A stretch of 64,000 nucleotides of DNA from Thunnus maccoyii (taxonomy: Eukaryota > Chordata > Actinopteri > Scombriformes > Scombridae), in the NCBI RefSeq assembly GCF_910596095.1, contig NC_056550.1, forward strand, positions 9,501,501 to 9,565,500. The letters are read 5' to 3'. The notes below the pieces were generated by a model, which worked only from the letters and a program-made list of their open reading frames with translations, was not told the DNA's origin and ran no database searches. The translations under genes and the position numbers were made by a program. Of the stretch, positions 25,128 through 35,293 are shown one piece after another. The stretch's first letter is position 1. Each line of letters opens with the position of its first letter.

Positions 25128-26130
25128 CACCATTGCACTATGAAGGGTGTGCTGCTTCACAATGTATAAAATCCTCTTACGTTTCTGCTGTACTTGTATG
25201 CTGTAGTTCATATGTACGCGCGCAGTTTCAATTTTACACATCAAATCTCCAAATAGGACAATGAATCAGTCAATGTGTCTATATACCAGTATGAAATGGT
25301 ATATTGCAACAGTAAACGCATTTAAATTTAAAAAAAGAAAAAAAATAAGCTATGCTGCCTTGATTTGACATCAGATGATGTGTTCATTTATGCGTAAAAG
25401 AGAAAGTCTACATACTTCATTTCACTGGAACAGAAACTCAGAAGTGAGTTTCCTTTAATCTGATGGGCAGATTGCCATGAAAAGGAACTTGAGCATGTTT
25501 ACACTCCTTTGATGGACCACAGACTCAAGAGCTGGAACACTTGTCATGCATACTGTGTAATGTACAGCACTGCGAATGAGAGCCACTACACTTTAGGCTT
25601 ATTGACTTATAGTCTTATTCTTTTACTTTTTTCTCTCAGAGAGCAGATATTAAGGCCTGTGTTTCCTGTTTGCCAAAAGCTCAAACTCACCTCCACCCAG
25701 TTTCCTTGTCTGTGTCCAGCTTCCAAAGCAGTATACAGCTACACTTTAACATGTCCGTCTGGCTGAGAAAAGTCTTTGTTTGGATTTGGATGTAGGAATA
25801 AAATAATAATAAAAAAACAGAAAATGTGCTTAAAATGTCAGAGAGCAACATAAACTTTTGTTCCTGTAATATGACGAGTTGTGATTACAAGGCTTTCTTC
25901 TCATGGTGCTATGGGTTCATTTTTTAATGGTTATCAGTCTTCCATACTGGTAAATCTCTTTCAAGCCCCTTATCATCTAATCAAAAGCTTACAAGTGTCA
26001 GAGGGATGTATAAAATGTTATTTCTTGTTAAAAGGTCCTTTGAGGTTTCTTGTTGAAACAAGACGTTGGATCAAGACCCAAGTGCGCTCATTCAAAACTA
26101 TGAACCAATGGGATATACCAGTCACAGAGA
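25128..26130. other. Intergenic DNA between repeat and slc25a17
   Basis: Nothing recognisable is seen. The open frames at 25509-25766 and 25881-26165 (+) have no domain, no splice context and ordinary composition. Confidence 0.5.
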
Positions 26131-26137
26131 TAAGTGC

Positions 26138-26143
26138 TTTATT
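26138..26143 (-). other. slc25a17: Candidate polyadenylation signal of slc25a17
   Basis: TTTATT on the + strand gives AATAAA on the coding strand, about 130 bases past the stop codon. A short 3' UTR would result. Confidence 0.5.
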
Positions 26144-26271
26144 GGTTGAAGTATTTACAGGATGAGGTCACTGTTAAATATTTACATTTCCATGAAAGTG
26201 ACAGGTTTCCAGGGAAGTTTCTCAGTGCCTTCATATGGTCAAACATCCGTGGTTGTGAAATGTCTTGCTAG

Positions 26272-27030
26272 CTAGCGATTCTTGTAGTGGCTGTTGTTCA
26301 GTCCCATGACTTTGAAGGTGCAGCTGGCAATCTTCTCATAGAGAAGGAACATGAGGGCAGCAGTCAGCACCGTCTGCAGCAGCTTGGCCTCCAGGCCTTT
26401 AAAAAGACCCAACATACCATACTTCCTGCAGCAGGAAACCAAGGTTAAAACATCAGTATTAATATGTGTAAGAGAAGAAGTAGTGTTGACATTTATTCAT
26501 GCAGATGCTAAATCATGTATTGTCTTTCTGTACACACAAAAACTAAAGAAGGAGTTGCATGATTATGGCTATAATAATAAATATTGTGGTTAAAAAGACA
26601 ATCTTCAGACTGCAGGAAAATCTGATCTTTTCCTCACATTAGTTTTTTTTAAGTGACTGTCCACTTATTTACAAGTCATCAGGCTAGATCACATTTTATA
26701 GCTAATTCCTTGCAATTGCAACTGCGACAAGTGTTGAAGTCAGATGCATGCTTCAACATTGCATTATACACTTTATCTAAATACAGGAACTGAAATGGAG
26801 CAGTAAAATTATTTGAAAACCTAAACACATAATCTGTGTGTGTGTGTGTATTGTGCACCCACCTCACTCTATTGACCAGCAGACACTTGATTGTCCTTAG
26901 ACTGGACAGTAGTTTTGACCTTTCCGTTGACTCGTTGAACTGACCAAACTGGTAATTTAAAAAAAAAAAAAAAAAAGATAAAATATGTCAAATTAAGCTT
27001 AAAGGTTTGTTTAAACATCCAATGTGCAGA

Positions 27031-27098
<68 letters not shown>

Positions 27099-30000
27099 TT
27101 GTGATTGTGGCATATATCCATTTTCTCATGGCATACATTTTTGGCAGAAAAATGAGAAATTCCCAAATTGATGCAATTTATGTGCAACCCGTTAATCTCA
27201 GTGTCACTGAATCGCGTCTGTGATGAGGTTTTACTGTAATTACACATTAACAAAATATACATTTTAATTAACTGCAGGTCTGTTATTGTATACATGTGAG
27301 CAAGGACCCAGAGACATAGACATACAAAAAAACCCACCCTAAGTATGGATTGTATAGTCTGCAGTGGGTATGTGATGGTGGTGGCGACAGCTTTGGAAAC
27401 AGCGCCGATCATGAAGACCTCCAGAGATGACAGCTTGGGAGAAGAAGAAAGAAACTTGTCACTTTTCTGTCTGACACAAGTGTTTTTGTGCAGTTTTATA
27501 TTACCATTGCTATAGAGACTTTAAGATCTTTCACTTATTCACTTTACTAAGTTTCACTCATTCACTTTACTAAGTGAATAAGTGAAACTCCCCTCTTATC
27601 CACCATCGCTCCAGTAGACAGCAAAAATGTCAGAATGCACGTGGTGTGAAAGTGTTCAGACACACATGCTCACCGTAAACTGTCAGGTTACATCTGCCTC
27701 CATGTTCCCTCTGACCTCTGCTTAAGCCTCACATGACTCATGTGGACAGAATTACCAAGTCTCATAACGAGAGTCTACTCATCCAGATAATGGGATGTCC
27801 TCAAATAACTCCTCTCCTTTACACTGTCATTGCAAGCCCATATGTATGCATTTTCATTTGTATTAAAACCATGATGTAGCAGTTTTGTTTCACTGTAACA
27901 TTACTGCATTATTATTATTATTAAGCGTAAGCAGGTTTTACAAGTTTTCAATGAATCGACAGCTGTAGAAATAATGGAGGAGTGTTTGAAAAGTTTCAAG
28001 ATGAGTCATCTGAGCTCATATAGGGTGTATTAGCTCAGTGAATTTTTTTATCCTTATTATCCAACACACCCATCATTCCTCCCTCTGACGTACTTCTCTG
28101 ATTTCAGCACATCTTACCTTTCCTTCAAATGTTCAAATGCACATGTACTCCTATCCCTCCCTCATCTCTCTCCCTCTCTCTCGTTCTCACTCACCTCCCT
28201 GGGAATTCCTCTCCTCAGCTGCCTTTTCAGACCTTCATAAATCATGAACTGGATGGCAGGGTTCAGCACCAACAGCAGGGAAGGGAAGGTGCCGTTCCAC
28301 AGTGCTCCCACACCCTCGTCACGGATGATCTGCGCAAATGCATCTGCAAAAGTAATAATAGCCATTATTGGAGAAAGAGAGAGAAAGAGAGATTATATCC
28401 CAAGAACATCCAAGTATGCCACTAAACATCAGGAATACTGACTAGGGATGGGCCAGTATCAAATTTTACAATTATCATAGGTAAAAATATCATGATTAAA
28501 TGTTATTATCATGATAAAGTTTTCTGAAATCCGACTGTTAGTGCTAAAATATAGTTAATTTACACAATGATCTAATGGAAATTAGGTTGTTGACTGGAAA
28601 TCACTTTAAATGCAGCTCAGTGTCTGTGTCTCTTATATGCACCCATTCATATTTTGAAAACACTCATGAATTTTTCATAATGAAACTGAGCGATTGATTT
28701 CTGGAGTGCAAGAACTTTGTAGTAAGTGTTATCCGCTGGGTGTCCATATCACTACTAACAAACACAAGCAGAGCTGAAGCTGACCAGTGAGGAAGAACAT
28801 GATGTTTGTGATCTTGACGCAGGGAGTTTGGACTCTTTCTCAATTTAGTCAACATTATGACTGAACACCTGAAAGCTAGCCACACTTCAGTGGGCTCACG
28901 GCTAATGTTATAATAGGAAGTCATGGCCTGAGTAGCCATAGCTCGACAGACAGGAGATTGGTTCTCTGGGCTGTCTCTGTTTGATCAGTCCAGAGTGCCT
29001 TCCTTGGGGCTAAACAAAATAAAACTGCTAATGAAGGCAGGAGTGCTGCTCTGTGTTTACTCTGAAACAACGATAATCATGGTGATGAAAATGGTTGCTG
29101 ATACTGATATCGTCAGAGTGTTTCACCTCAGCACATAGTAATAAGGTACACTGGCACATCTCTAATACTGACTCACAAAAGAGCATTCTGTATGAACATG
29201 ACCAGACAATGACCATTTACCCAAAATGCCAGAGTAGTTGGTGGGGTGTATGTCTGCATTGCGGAACTTGGAGCCCTGAAGCTTCAGCCTGGTGTTGACC
29301 ACCCACAAAGGAGTCGTGACAAGTACGTTTATAACACCTAGAGAGACAAGGAGGCAGTTGAAAATCAAGACTGTGACAATATTTGCAAATCTTTTAGCAT
29401 TGTCTCTCTAGAAGATCTGAATAATTCATTACACATCATGACACAATGAAGATGGCTGACATTATTCTCCTTGGCTGATATTAATATGATATGCAGAAGT
29501 CTCTGCTGATCAAATACATTTTCTCATGCTGAATCATGAGGTGTGACTTTGACTATCAAGATTTGAGACTGCAGGAGCACAAAGGAGTGTGAGTGTTACG
29601 TTATTCTTGGTGTTATACACCGAGAGCATTACATACTTAACCTCTGGTGACATATGGACATTAGTGTTGAAAACAAAATTAGAAAGGAAAAAGTTAAAAG
29701 GTCACACTGCTTAATCATGAGAAAAGGGATATGGACTCCAATCCCAAATTAGATGGACATACTGGTCCTGAGTAACTAAAACAAGGTTTTAAGGATCTGG
29801 ACAATGACCATCTCACCTGCAGCAATGCCTATGATTAAGTCAGTGCTCGGTGCTGACTGATGTCCCTTCAGCCACCTAGCCTTCAGGCTGTGAAAGCAGT
29901 AGAAGTAGACAAAGTTGGAGCAGCATAGGCTGCAGATGACCGGGAACCAACCTCTGTATGGAGCTAGTCTGCAGGGGGGACAGCAAACACAGGAACATGA

Positions 30001-31300
30001 TCTTAGAGCACTTCTACTGCTAAACAGATGAGGGGCTTTGACAGTTCTGCTGGAGATGTGAGGTGCTTGTGATGTATTGGTGTCTTTGTGCAACATACTT
30101 GTTTACAATCTACAGAAACTGTTTGACCTCTATATAGACAATGTATGTTGTTGTCCATTTGTTGTTTCTATGTGTATATATCTTTTTTTTTTTTTTTTTG
30201 CTTGTATATAATAATCATATGTTTATGTTTACATATCTATGTTCAGCTTTGTTGTCCTTGTTTTGCCTGTATGTCCATGTGTATCTCCTGAACATTGTTC
30301 TATGTAAGTAGATTAAGAGCCACTAGAAACCAGAGTCAAATGTTTCAACTTTGGTGTCTTAATTGGTAATATTCAAATGACTCTGGGTGCACCGTGAGAG
30401 CAACATTGGCTCCGTTTCTACATACAGTAATAGTCAAAAGTTTGGATACTTCCTCATTCAAAGGAATGGGAAGGTGTTTGATACTGTATATAAACTGACA
30501 AAGCTGACACATAAAATCAAGACTTTACTGGCAAGCAATGAGGGTTCAAATCGGGTCTAAATTTCACTCACAGTCCTTCCTCTTTGACAATTTCTGCTAG
30601 AACGGCTGGAGTTGATTTGGCCTTCCTCTTCTCATCCACTGGACACAAACAAGAGACAGCTTGTTTTAAATAACATCATTACATCGATTACTATAATAAC
30701 TGCAAATAAGAATACATTTCTACCACTGCTCACCTTGAAGCCTGAGTCTGGCAGTGTCCAGAGGGAAGAATACTGTCATGGCTGTCACACTTCCCTAAAA
30801 CAGGCTACAGTCAGTATTCAGTGGAAAGACTCAGTTTTTACATGCCATTTTGTTGCATATAGAGGAAATCTTACACCAAGCATCATTTAAATATCTGGCC
30901 ATTTAAAGTGGCACAAGTGAGAATATACAGAAACACAAACTTGGAAAGAAGATACTGTATTTTCTAAACTATGATACAAAACTACTCAATTCGGCAGGGT
31001 TAACAGGTTATATGTAATATTAGCTATTACTGAATGGAAAGTTTGATCCAAACTTTTCAGGATTTCCGGAATTAGAGTTGTTGTATTTGGCATGAGGCGA
31101 TATCAGGTCTAAAATATTACATCTTGAATGGAGTCTTGTTTGGCAGTTATAAAGCGTATGAGCACGAACTATAAAGTCATAACTATTGTTGCCATTATAG
31201 CCCTAAATACAGAAATAAATATGAAACCACTGAGTTAACTTACCACAGCTCCTGATACAGCGTGAACCAAACTCTCATATGAGAAAACCTCGGAGCTCAT
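26272..31300 (-). CDS. slc25a17: Peroxisomal carrier PMP34 (9 exons)
   Basis: SLC25A17/PMP34 is a mitochondrial-carrier-family protein of the peroxisomal membrane that exchanges CoA, FAD and related nucleotides. Coding exons, 5' to 3': 31300-31244, 30794-30734, 30638-30572, 29968-29817, 29337-29221, 28343-28195, 27433-27338, 26948-26863, 26425-26272. All are GT-AG with matching phases, giving 312 aa (human 307). The ATG has a good context (TCAAAATGA) and opens the family's N-terminus ([13 protein letters not shown]). Three carrier repeats are visible. Repeat 1 has the classical PLDTAR (30-35). Repeats 2 and 3 have PLWVVNTR and PLQTIQS, the altered signatures characteristic of PMP34. [28 protein letters not shown] and [19 protein letters not shown] are near-identical to vertebrate PMP34. 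The C-terminus ends SHYKNR. A hAT-like insertion lies in intron 5 and a long GT run in intron 7; neither touches a splice site. The gene looks intact. Confidence 0.96.
27032..27097. repeat. (GT)n microsatellite in slc25a17 intron 7
   Basis: An almost uninterrupted run of about 33 GT units between exons 7 and 8. On the coding strand it reads (CA)n. Confidence 0.97.
27529..27587. repeat. 16-bp perfect inverted repeat in slc25a17 intron
   Basis: TTTCACTTATTCACTT (27529-27544) pairs perfectly with AAGTGAATAAGTGAAA (27572-27587) across a 27-base spacer. The same stretch holds two direct copies of TTCACTTTACTAAGT (27538-27552, 27561-27575). It lies in intron 6. Confidence 0.85.
28443..29164. mobile_element. 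hAT-like non-autonomous element with 8-bp TSD
   Basis: The left end is TAGGGATGGGCCA; the right end is TGGCACATCTCTA, whose complement matches the left end at 11 of 13 positions. ATACTGAC is repeated exactly just outside both ends (28435-28442, 29165-29172). An 8-bp target duplication and TAGGGATG-type ends are the known marks of hAT transposons. The 722-bp interior has no transposase frame. It sits in slc25a17 intron 5, 57 bp short of exon 5 on the low side and 100 bp beyond exon 6. Confidence 0.85.
30422..30490. mobile_element. Tc1-like terminal remnant
   Basis: TACAGTAATAGTCAAAAGTT, TTGGATAC and TCCTCATTCAA follow the known terminal repeat of a fish Tc1/mariner family (TACAGTACCAGTCAAAAGTT). 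The second half (AATGGGAAGGTGTTTGATAC then TGTATA) looks like the shortened opposite end, so the two ends have collapsed together. It lies in slc25a17 intron 3. Confidence 0.55.
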
Positions 31301-32890
31301 TTTGACCACGGTTATTTATTAATTTTATGCTTCCAACCTGTTGTTCGACTAAAATAAACCTGACAACCAATTAAGAGTCTAAAACCAAACAAATGTGGAC
31401 GCCTCTCCCTGCTGCTGGCTGCTGATTTTGGTGCTTTGCTTCCTTGTAGCTGACTTGTAGACGTTTATCTGCGGGGCACAGGGGCATTATGGGTAATGAA
31501 GTCCTCTTCACTCTACTCTAATGGCGCTCATTTGAATCAAATTTCTTTAAAATTTAAATAAAGTACCTCAGTTCAGCATAAAAAATCCTTTATTCCTTGT
31601 TATTTTACTCTTTTAAAAATATTTCAGGATCAACAAAAGCAGGCAAACAAACCTTCTGTCAGACTAGAAAAGAAAACAATGTCCTCATAGAAGTAATCAA
31701 GAAATAATGCATTTTAGGCTCGGATATAACTTTCTGCATTAAACCAGTCGCACTGGTGTTATTAATCAGGATGCTACTCAATCTACTGAGCATCATGGAC
31801 AATACCTCTCAACCCTCTTCATGCCTTCTGGGAATACAGTAACACAGATGCAGCTTTCTGTACATTTATTTTAATTTCTAACATAATAACCATTACTCTG
31901 TACATGCATTGCATTATGATTTTTGCTTTGCATTTTCCCTCATTTTATTGATTTCATAAAATACTATGTGCAACCATTATATTGGGCACAAAAAGTTCCT
32001 TGATTTTGCTTTCAGTTGTGCAGAAAAAAAACAAGCAAAGTTCGCGAGAAAAAGTCTATTTCTAACTGAGAAGTAACCTACGATGTTCCTCTCGTTTACA
32101 TAGTACTGTTAAATACACAGGTGCATGCAATTCCCTTCTGTTTCCAATCCATATTTGCATTGCATATAAATTAACTACCTAATTAACTTTAAGTATGATC
32201 TAACACTTTGAAAAATACTTCTCAAAGATGCAAGAATGGATAACAGCTACATACATCTCCTGTCCATGTTAAAGTGAAGAATGTGTTTGCAGCAATCTAA
32301 CAAACATCAACTGTGGACTGTCACTGACTAGAAAATGGATCAAACTACACCGCCATGGTGGTTGGGTACACCAACAAAAAAATAGGTAACTGACATGTAT
32401 GTAGTTTGTATTTTTGTATTGATCAGTATGGTTCAAAGTTTTAAAACAATAAATCATTGACAAGACCAAGAAAGTGGGTGAATACTTTTTATAGACACTG
32501 TGTGTTAAAATGCAAAAAACATACAGTATAGTAGGCTTTGGCTGAGCTATGCAGTGTGTGACAAAACACGTTGATTTAACAGCATTTTCATAGACAAAAC
32601 ACAGATCAACTTCTGCTGGTCAGGCAACCCTACCAGGGATAAGTGAGAACATTTTCATTAATTGAGTCAACAGACACTTAATAGCAGAGACTTTTGACAA
32701 AAATAGTCACATATTAAAAAATAATTTCACTTAGTAGAGGGGAATGTGGGAGAGTAAAATGAATGACATCAACCAAATCCCCTTTATCAACATAAACTTG
32801 AGCAAGGCACTCATTTCTCAGCTTTTGCAGTGAAGCTGCTTTAGTGGCAAACTGTGAAAGACTGGTTGTAGTGGGCAGCTCCCAGTTGAA
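31301..32890. other. slc25a17 promoter side and intergenic DNA
   Basis: This lies between the slc25a17 start codon and the probable 3' end of rpusd1. The first ~200 bases are the likely 5' UTR and promoter of slc25a17. The rest is AT-rich and unremarkable, apart from GGTGAATACTTTTTATAG with CACTGTGT near 32477-32504, which resembles the end of a Tc1-like repeat but has no visible partner. Confidence 0.5.
31483..31502 (-). promoter_or_regulatory. Candidate ZNF143/Staf-type site upstream of slc25a17
   Basis: On the gene strand the sequence reads ACTTCATTACCCATAATGCC, close to the known ZNF143/Staf promoter motif (ACTACAATTCCCATAATGC type). It lies about 185 bases upstream of the start codon, where such sites usually occur. 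Binding is inferred from the motif only. Confidence 0.4.
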
Positions 32891-32894
32891 TCAG

Positions 32895-32900
32895 TTTATT
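32895..32900 (-). other. rpusd1: Candidate polyadenylation signal of rpusd1
   Basis: TTTATT on + (AATAAA on the gene strand) lies about 230 bases past the rpusd1 stop codon. Confidence 0.4.
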
Positions 32901-33130
32901 AAAAGAGCAGGAATTAAGATCTGCACACAAGCTTGTTCGTTTTTAAACTTAATGTGTGTTTGTGAGTTGTTTGTGAGGGAATTATGGTACTGGTCCACTT
33001 CCATGTACATGTATGCTATTTAAACGTAACACAGGTGTTCACTGAGATGAAACATGCATGCTGAACATGGCTGTCATAAGTAAACTGTTAAAATAAATTA
33101 AAATAAATATCATTATCCCACTGAACCCCA

Positions 33131-35257
33131 TCAGTCTCCAGCCCATTCACTCAGCCACTCCTGACACTGCTTCCTCTGCTCCTCACTCTCCTCCTCAGTC
33201 CTCTGCTCCCTTCTTCCTTTCTTTCTCTCCTGCTCTCTTCTTGCTCTCACTTTCTCCTCCTCTTTGATCTTCCTTTCCGCCTCCACCCTCTGCTCCAGCA
33301 GGGCATCCACGGTGGCCTTCAGTGTCCGCAGTGAGCGCTGTGGGAGCCACTTGGGATCCACTTCGGAGAGGAAGGGGTCTCCAGCGGAGACGAGCAGGGG
33401 CTGGGGTTCCAGAGGGATGTGAAGAAGATGCGCATGCAGCATCATGCGGTAGGGGGAGTCATCTGTTCCCGAGCTGTAGGTGAAGTCCCCAACGATGGGG
33501 TGGCCTATTGCGCTGCAGTGGACCCTCAGTTGGTGGGTACGGCCTGGGGGAAAAGATAGAGGTCAGGAGCCAGGCAGGGAAAAAGAATTTTCATTTCAAT
33601 GAGACACATCGTGGGGTAAAGACAATTCTTTCTTCAGGTCCTTTATCCCAAGTATGTATCTGGTGCTACATAGAATAAGAGGGTACCTTGGTGTTAGATA
33701 ACAGAGATAACACAAATAACACCAACTTAAAAAGCAAGAAGGACTGTAAAAAAGTTATGTAGCAATGATCTTTTCCCCCTCACAGTTGCTAAATCATGTT
33801 TTGCAATTAAATCCTTCATTTCCCTTGTATGAAAAGAAGTAAATGCTTCTACCAGTGAGTGGCTGCAGCAACACCTTAGTAACAGGGTCTCCATCATACA
33901 ACCCAAACTCCAACACTGTCAGCTCAGTTTGGCAAGGCTTAGGGTTCTCACAACCTGCCGAGAAGGAAAACAAAAAAAGAACGTGTCCGTAGTTATGTTT
34001 CCATTTAAATCGCTGGTGAATTCTACACAACCTTTTGAAATGTAAAACGTAAAAAATAAATTAGTTGCGTTTCCATCAGCCTGGTTGAGTTGAATGAATA
34101 GGCAAGCAGTGTAAATAATACAGTCAATCATTCCATGTCTGCATCGTCCAGTATTTAATCCTTAATTTCCGTCACTATTTATCACCTTGCTATGGGGGTG
34201 AAACCCACAAACACATGCAAAAAATGTACTGGACACATTTTGTGGTTTCAAAAAGTGAAAGTCTGGCTTATAAGAGATATCGTTGCTCACTTGAGTTCTG
34301 TCCACATTCTCAAACATAAACACACACGGTGCAAGAAAAGCCAGGTTCATGTACCCTCTGTTCCCTCAATACACATCATGTGTGTTTTGCCCTCTGTAGA
34401 GTTCTTGCCGATGGAGAAGTCCAGAGTTTGTGTCTCTTCTTCCACCCAGCCACGTAACTGGAAAGCAAAAAAAAAAAAAAAGGTACTTATTTTACTCCCT
34501 TCCAGATATTTTTAATCAGGCACAAATTGAAAAATATATTAATTATGCAGTTTGACATACAAACAAACAGACATACAGTAATAACTATGTTGTGTGTGTG
34601 AGTGTGTGTCACTGTGTTTGTGTACTATACCAGGGCGAGGTAGGCCTTGGTGACTGTGCGGTCCTTGAAGCAGCGGTAGGCTTGGCCGGCAGCAGCCTTA
34701 TTGAGGGCGACACAAAGAGCCCCACTGGTGGAGAAATCTAACTGATGACAGAACCTGGTGGGAAGAGAGAAAGATGATGAGAACAGAGGAGAAGAGGCTC
34801 CTGGGTTTGAATGTGACCATTGCCAGCAAAGACCACTCTCCATGGAGTTAAAGCATTTTTACTGAACTCACGTAGGTTCCCTCTGGGTGCTCCAATTATC
34901 AAAAAATAATCAGGTAAATTGGAATCTCTAAATTAACCACAGGTGAGCCAACCTAATCCAATTTCTCTCTCATACAATGCTGTAAAACTACTGGTAGCAT
35001 CTGATTGAAATTGCAGTCTGAGTGAAGTCCTGTTAGTTGTGATGTAGCTGATGCTGCACTGTGTCTAACCTGAATCCATAGTAGGTGCTGGGGTCAGCCA
35101 GCTGAGGGAAGCGGTGCCGGAGTTGTGCCTGTACGGTGTGTTTCTCGTACCACATCTTGCTGTCAATGCGAATGTCCCAGTGCTTGTCCACCACAATGTA
35201 GTCATCACTCTGGTACAGCACATGCAGGCTCTCCAGGCTGGCAGGCTCTGTGGTCAT
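33131..35257 (-). CDS. rpusd1: RPUSD1, RluA-type pseudouridine synthase-like (5 coding exons)
   Basis: RPUSD1 belongs to the RluA family, whose members convert uridine to pseudouridine in RNA; its own targets are poorly known. Coding exons: 35257-35070, 34754-34631, 34457-34355, 33954-33853, 33543-33131. Phases fit, giving 309 aa (human 312). The N-terminal part has DDYIVVDKHWDIRIDSK. The catalytic motif HQLDFSTSG is at 66-74 with the conserved Asp69. The RNA-binding RTHQLRVH motif is at 174-181, followed by GHPIVGDFTY. Residues from about 250 to 300 are strongly charged Glu/Arg/Lys and likely helical. The exon containing the ATG begins upstream at an acceptor (exon edge 35293), so at least one non-coding 5' exon lies further up and was not located. 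A frame-open ATG at 35305 lies before that acceptor and is not used. The gene looks intact. Confidence 0.95.
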
Positions 35258-35293
35258 CGTGTACAGCAATGAACGAAGAGAACTGACACAACC

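Noticed and set aside
27011-27412. Long minus frame running out of slc25a17 exon 7 into a CA repeat
   Set aside because: Only the part at 27338-27433 is coding. The frame continues through a donor site into (CA)n read as Thr-His repeats.
30530-30560. tRNA-like T-arm (GGGTTCAAATC)
   Set aside because: No A box, no paired acceptor stem and no anticodon arm at the right distance; it lies in a slc25a17 intron.
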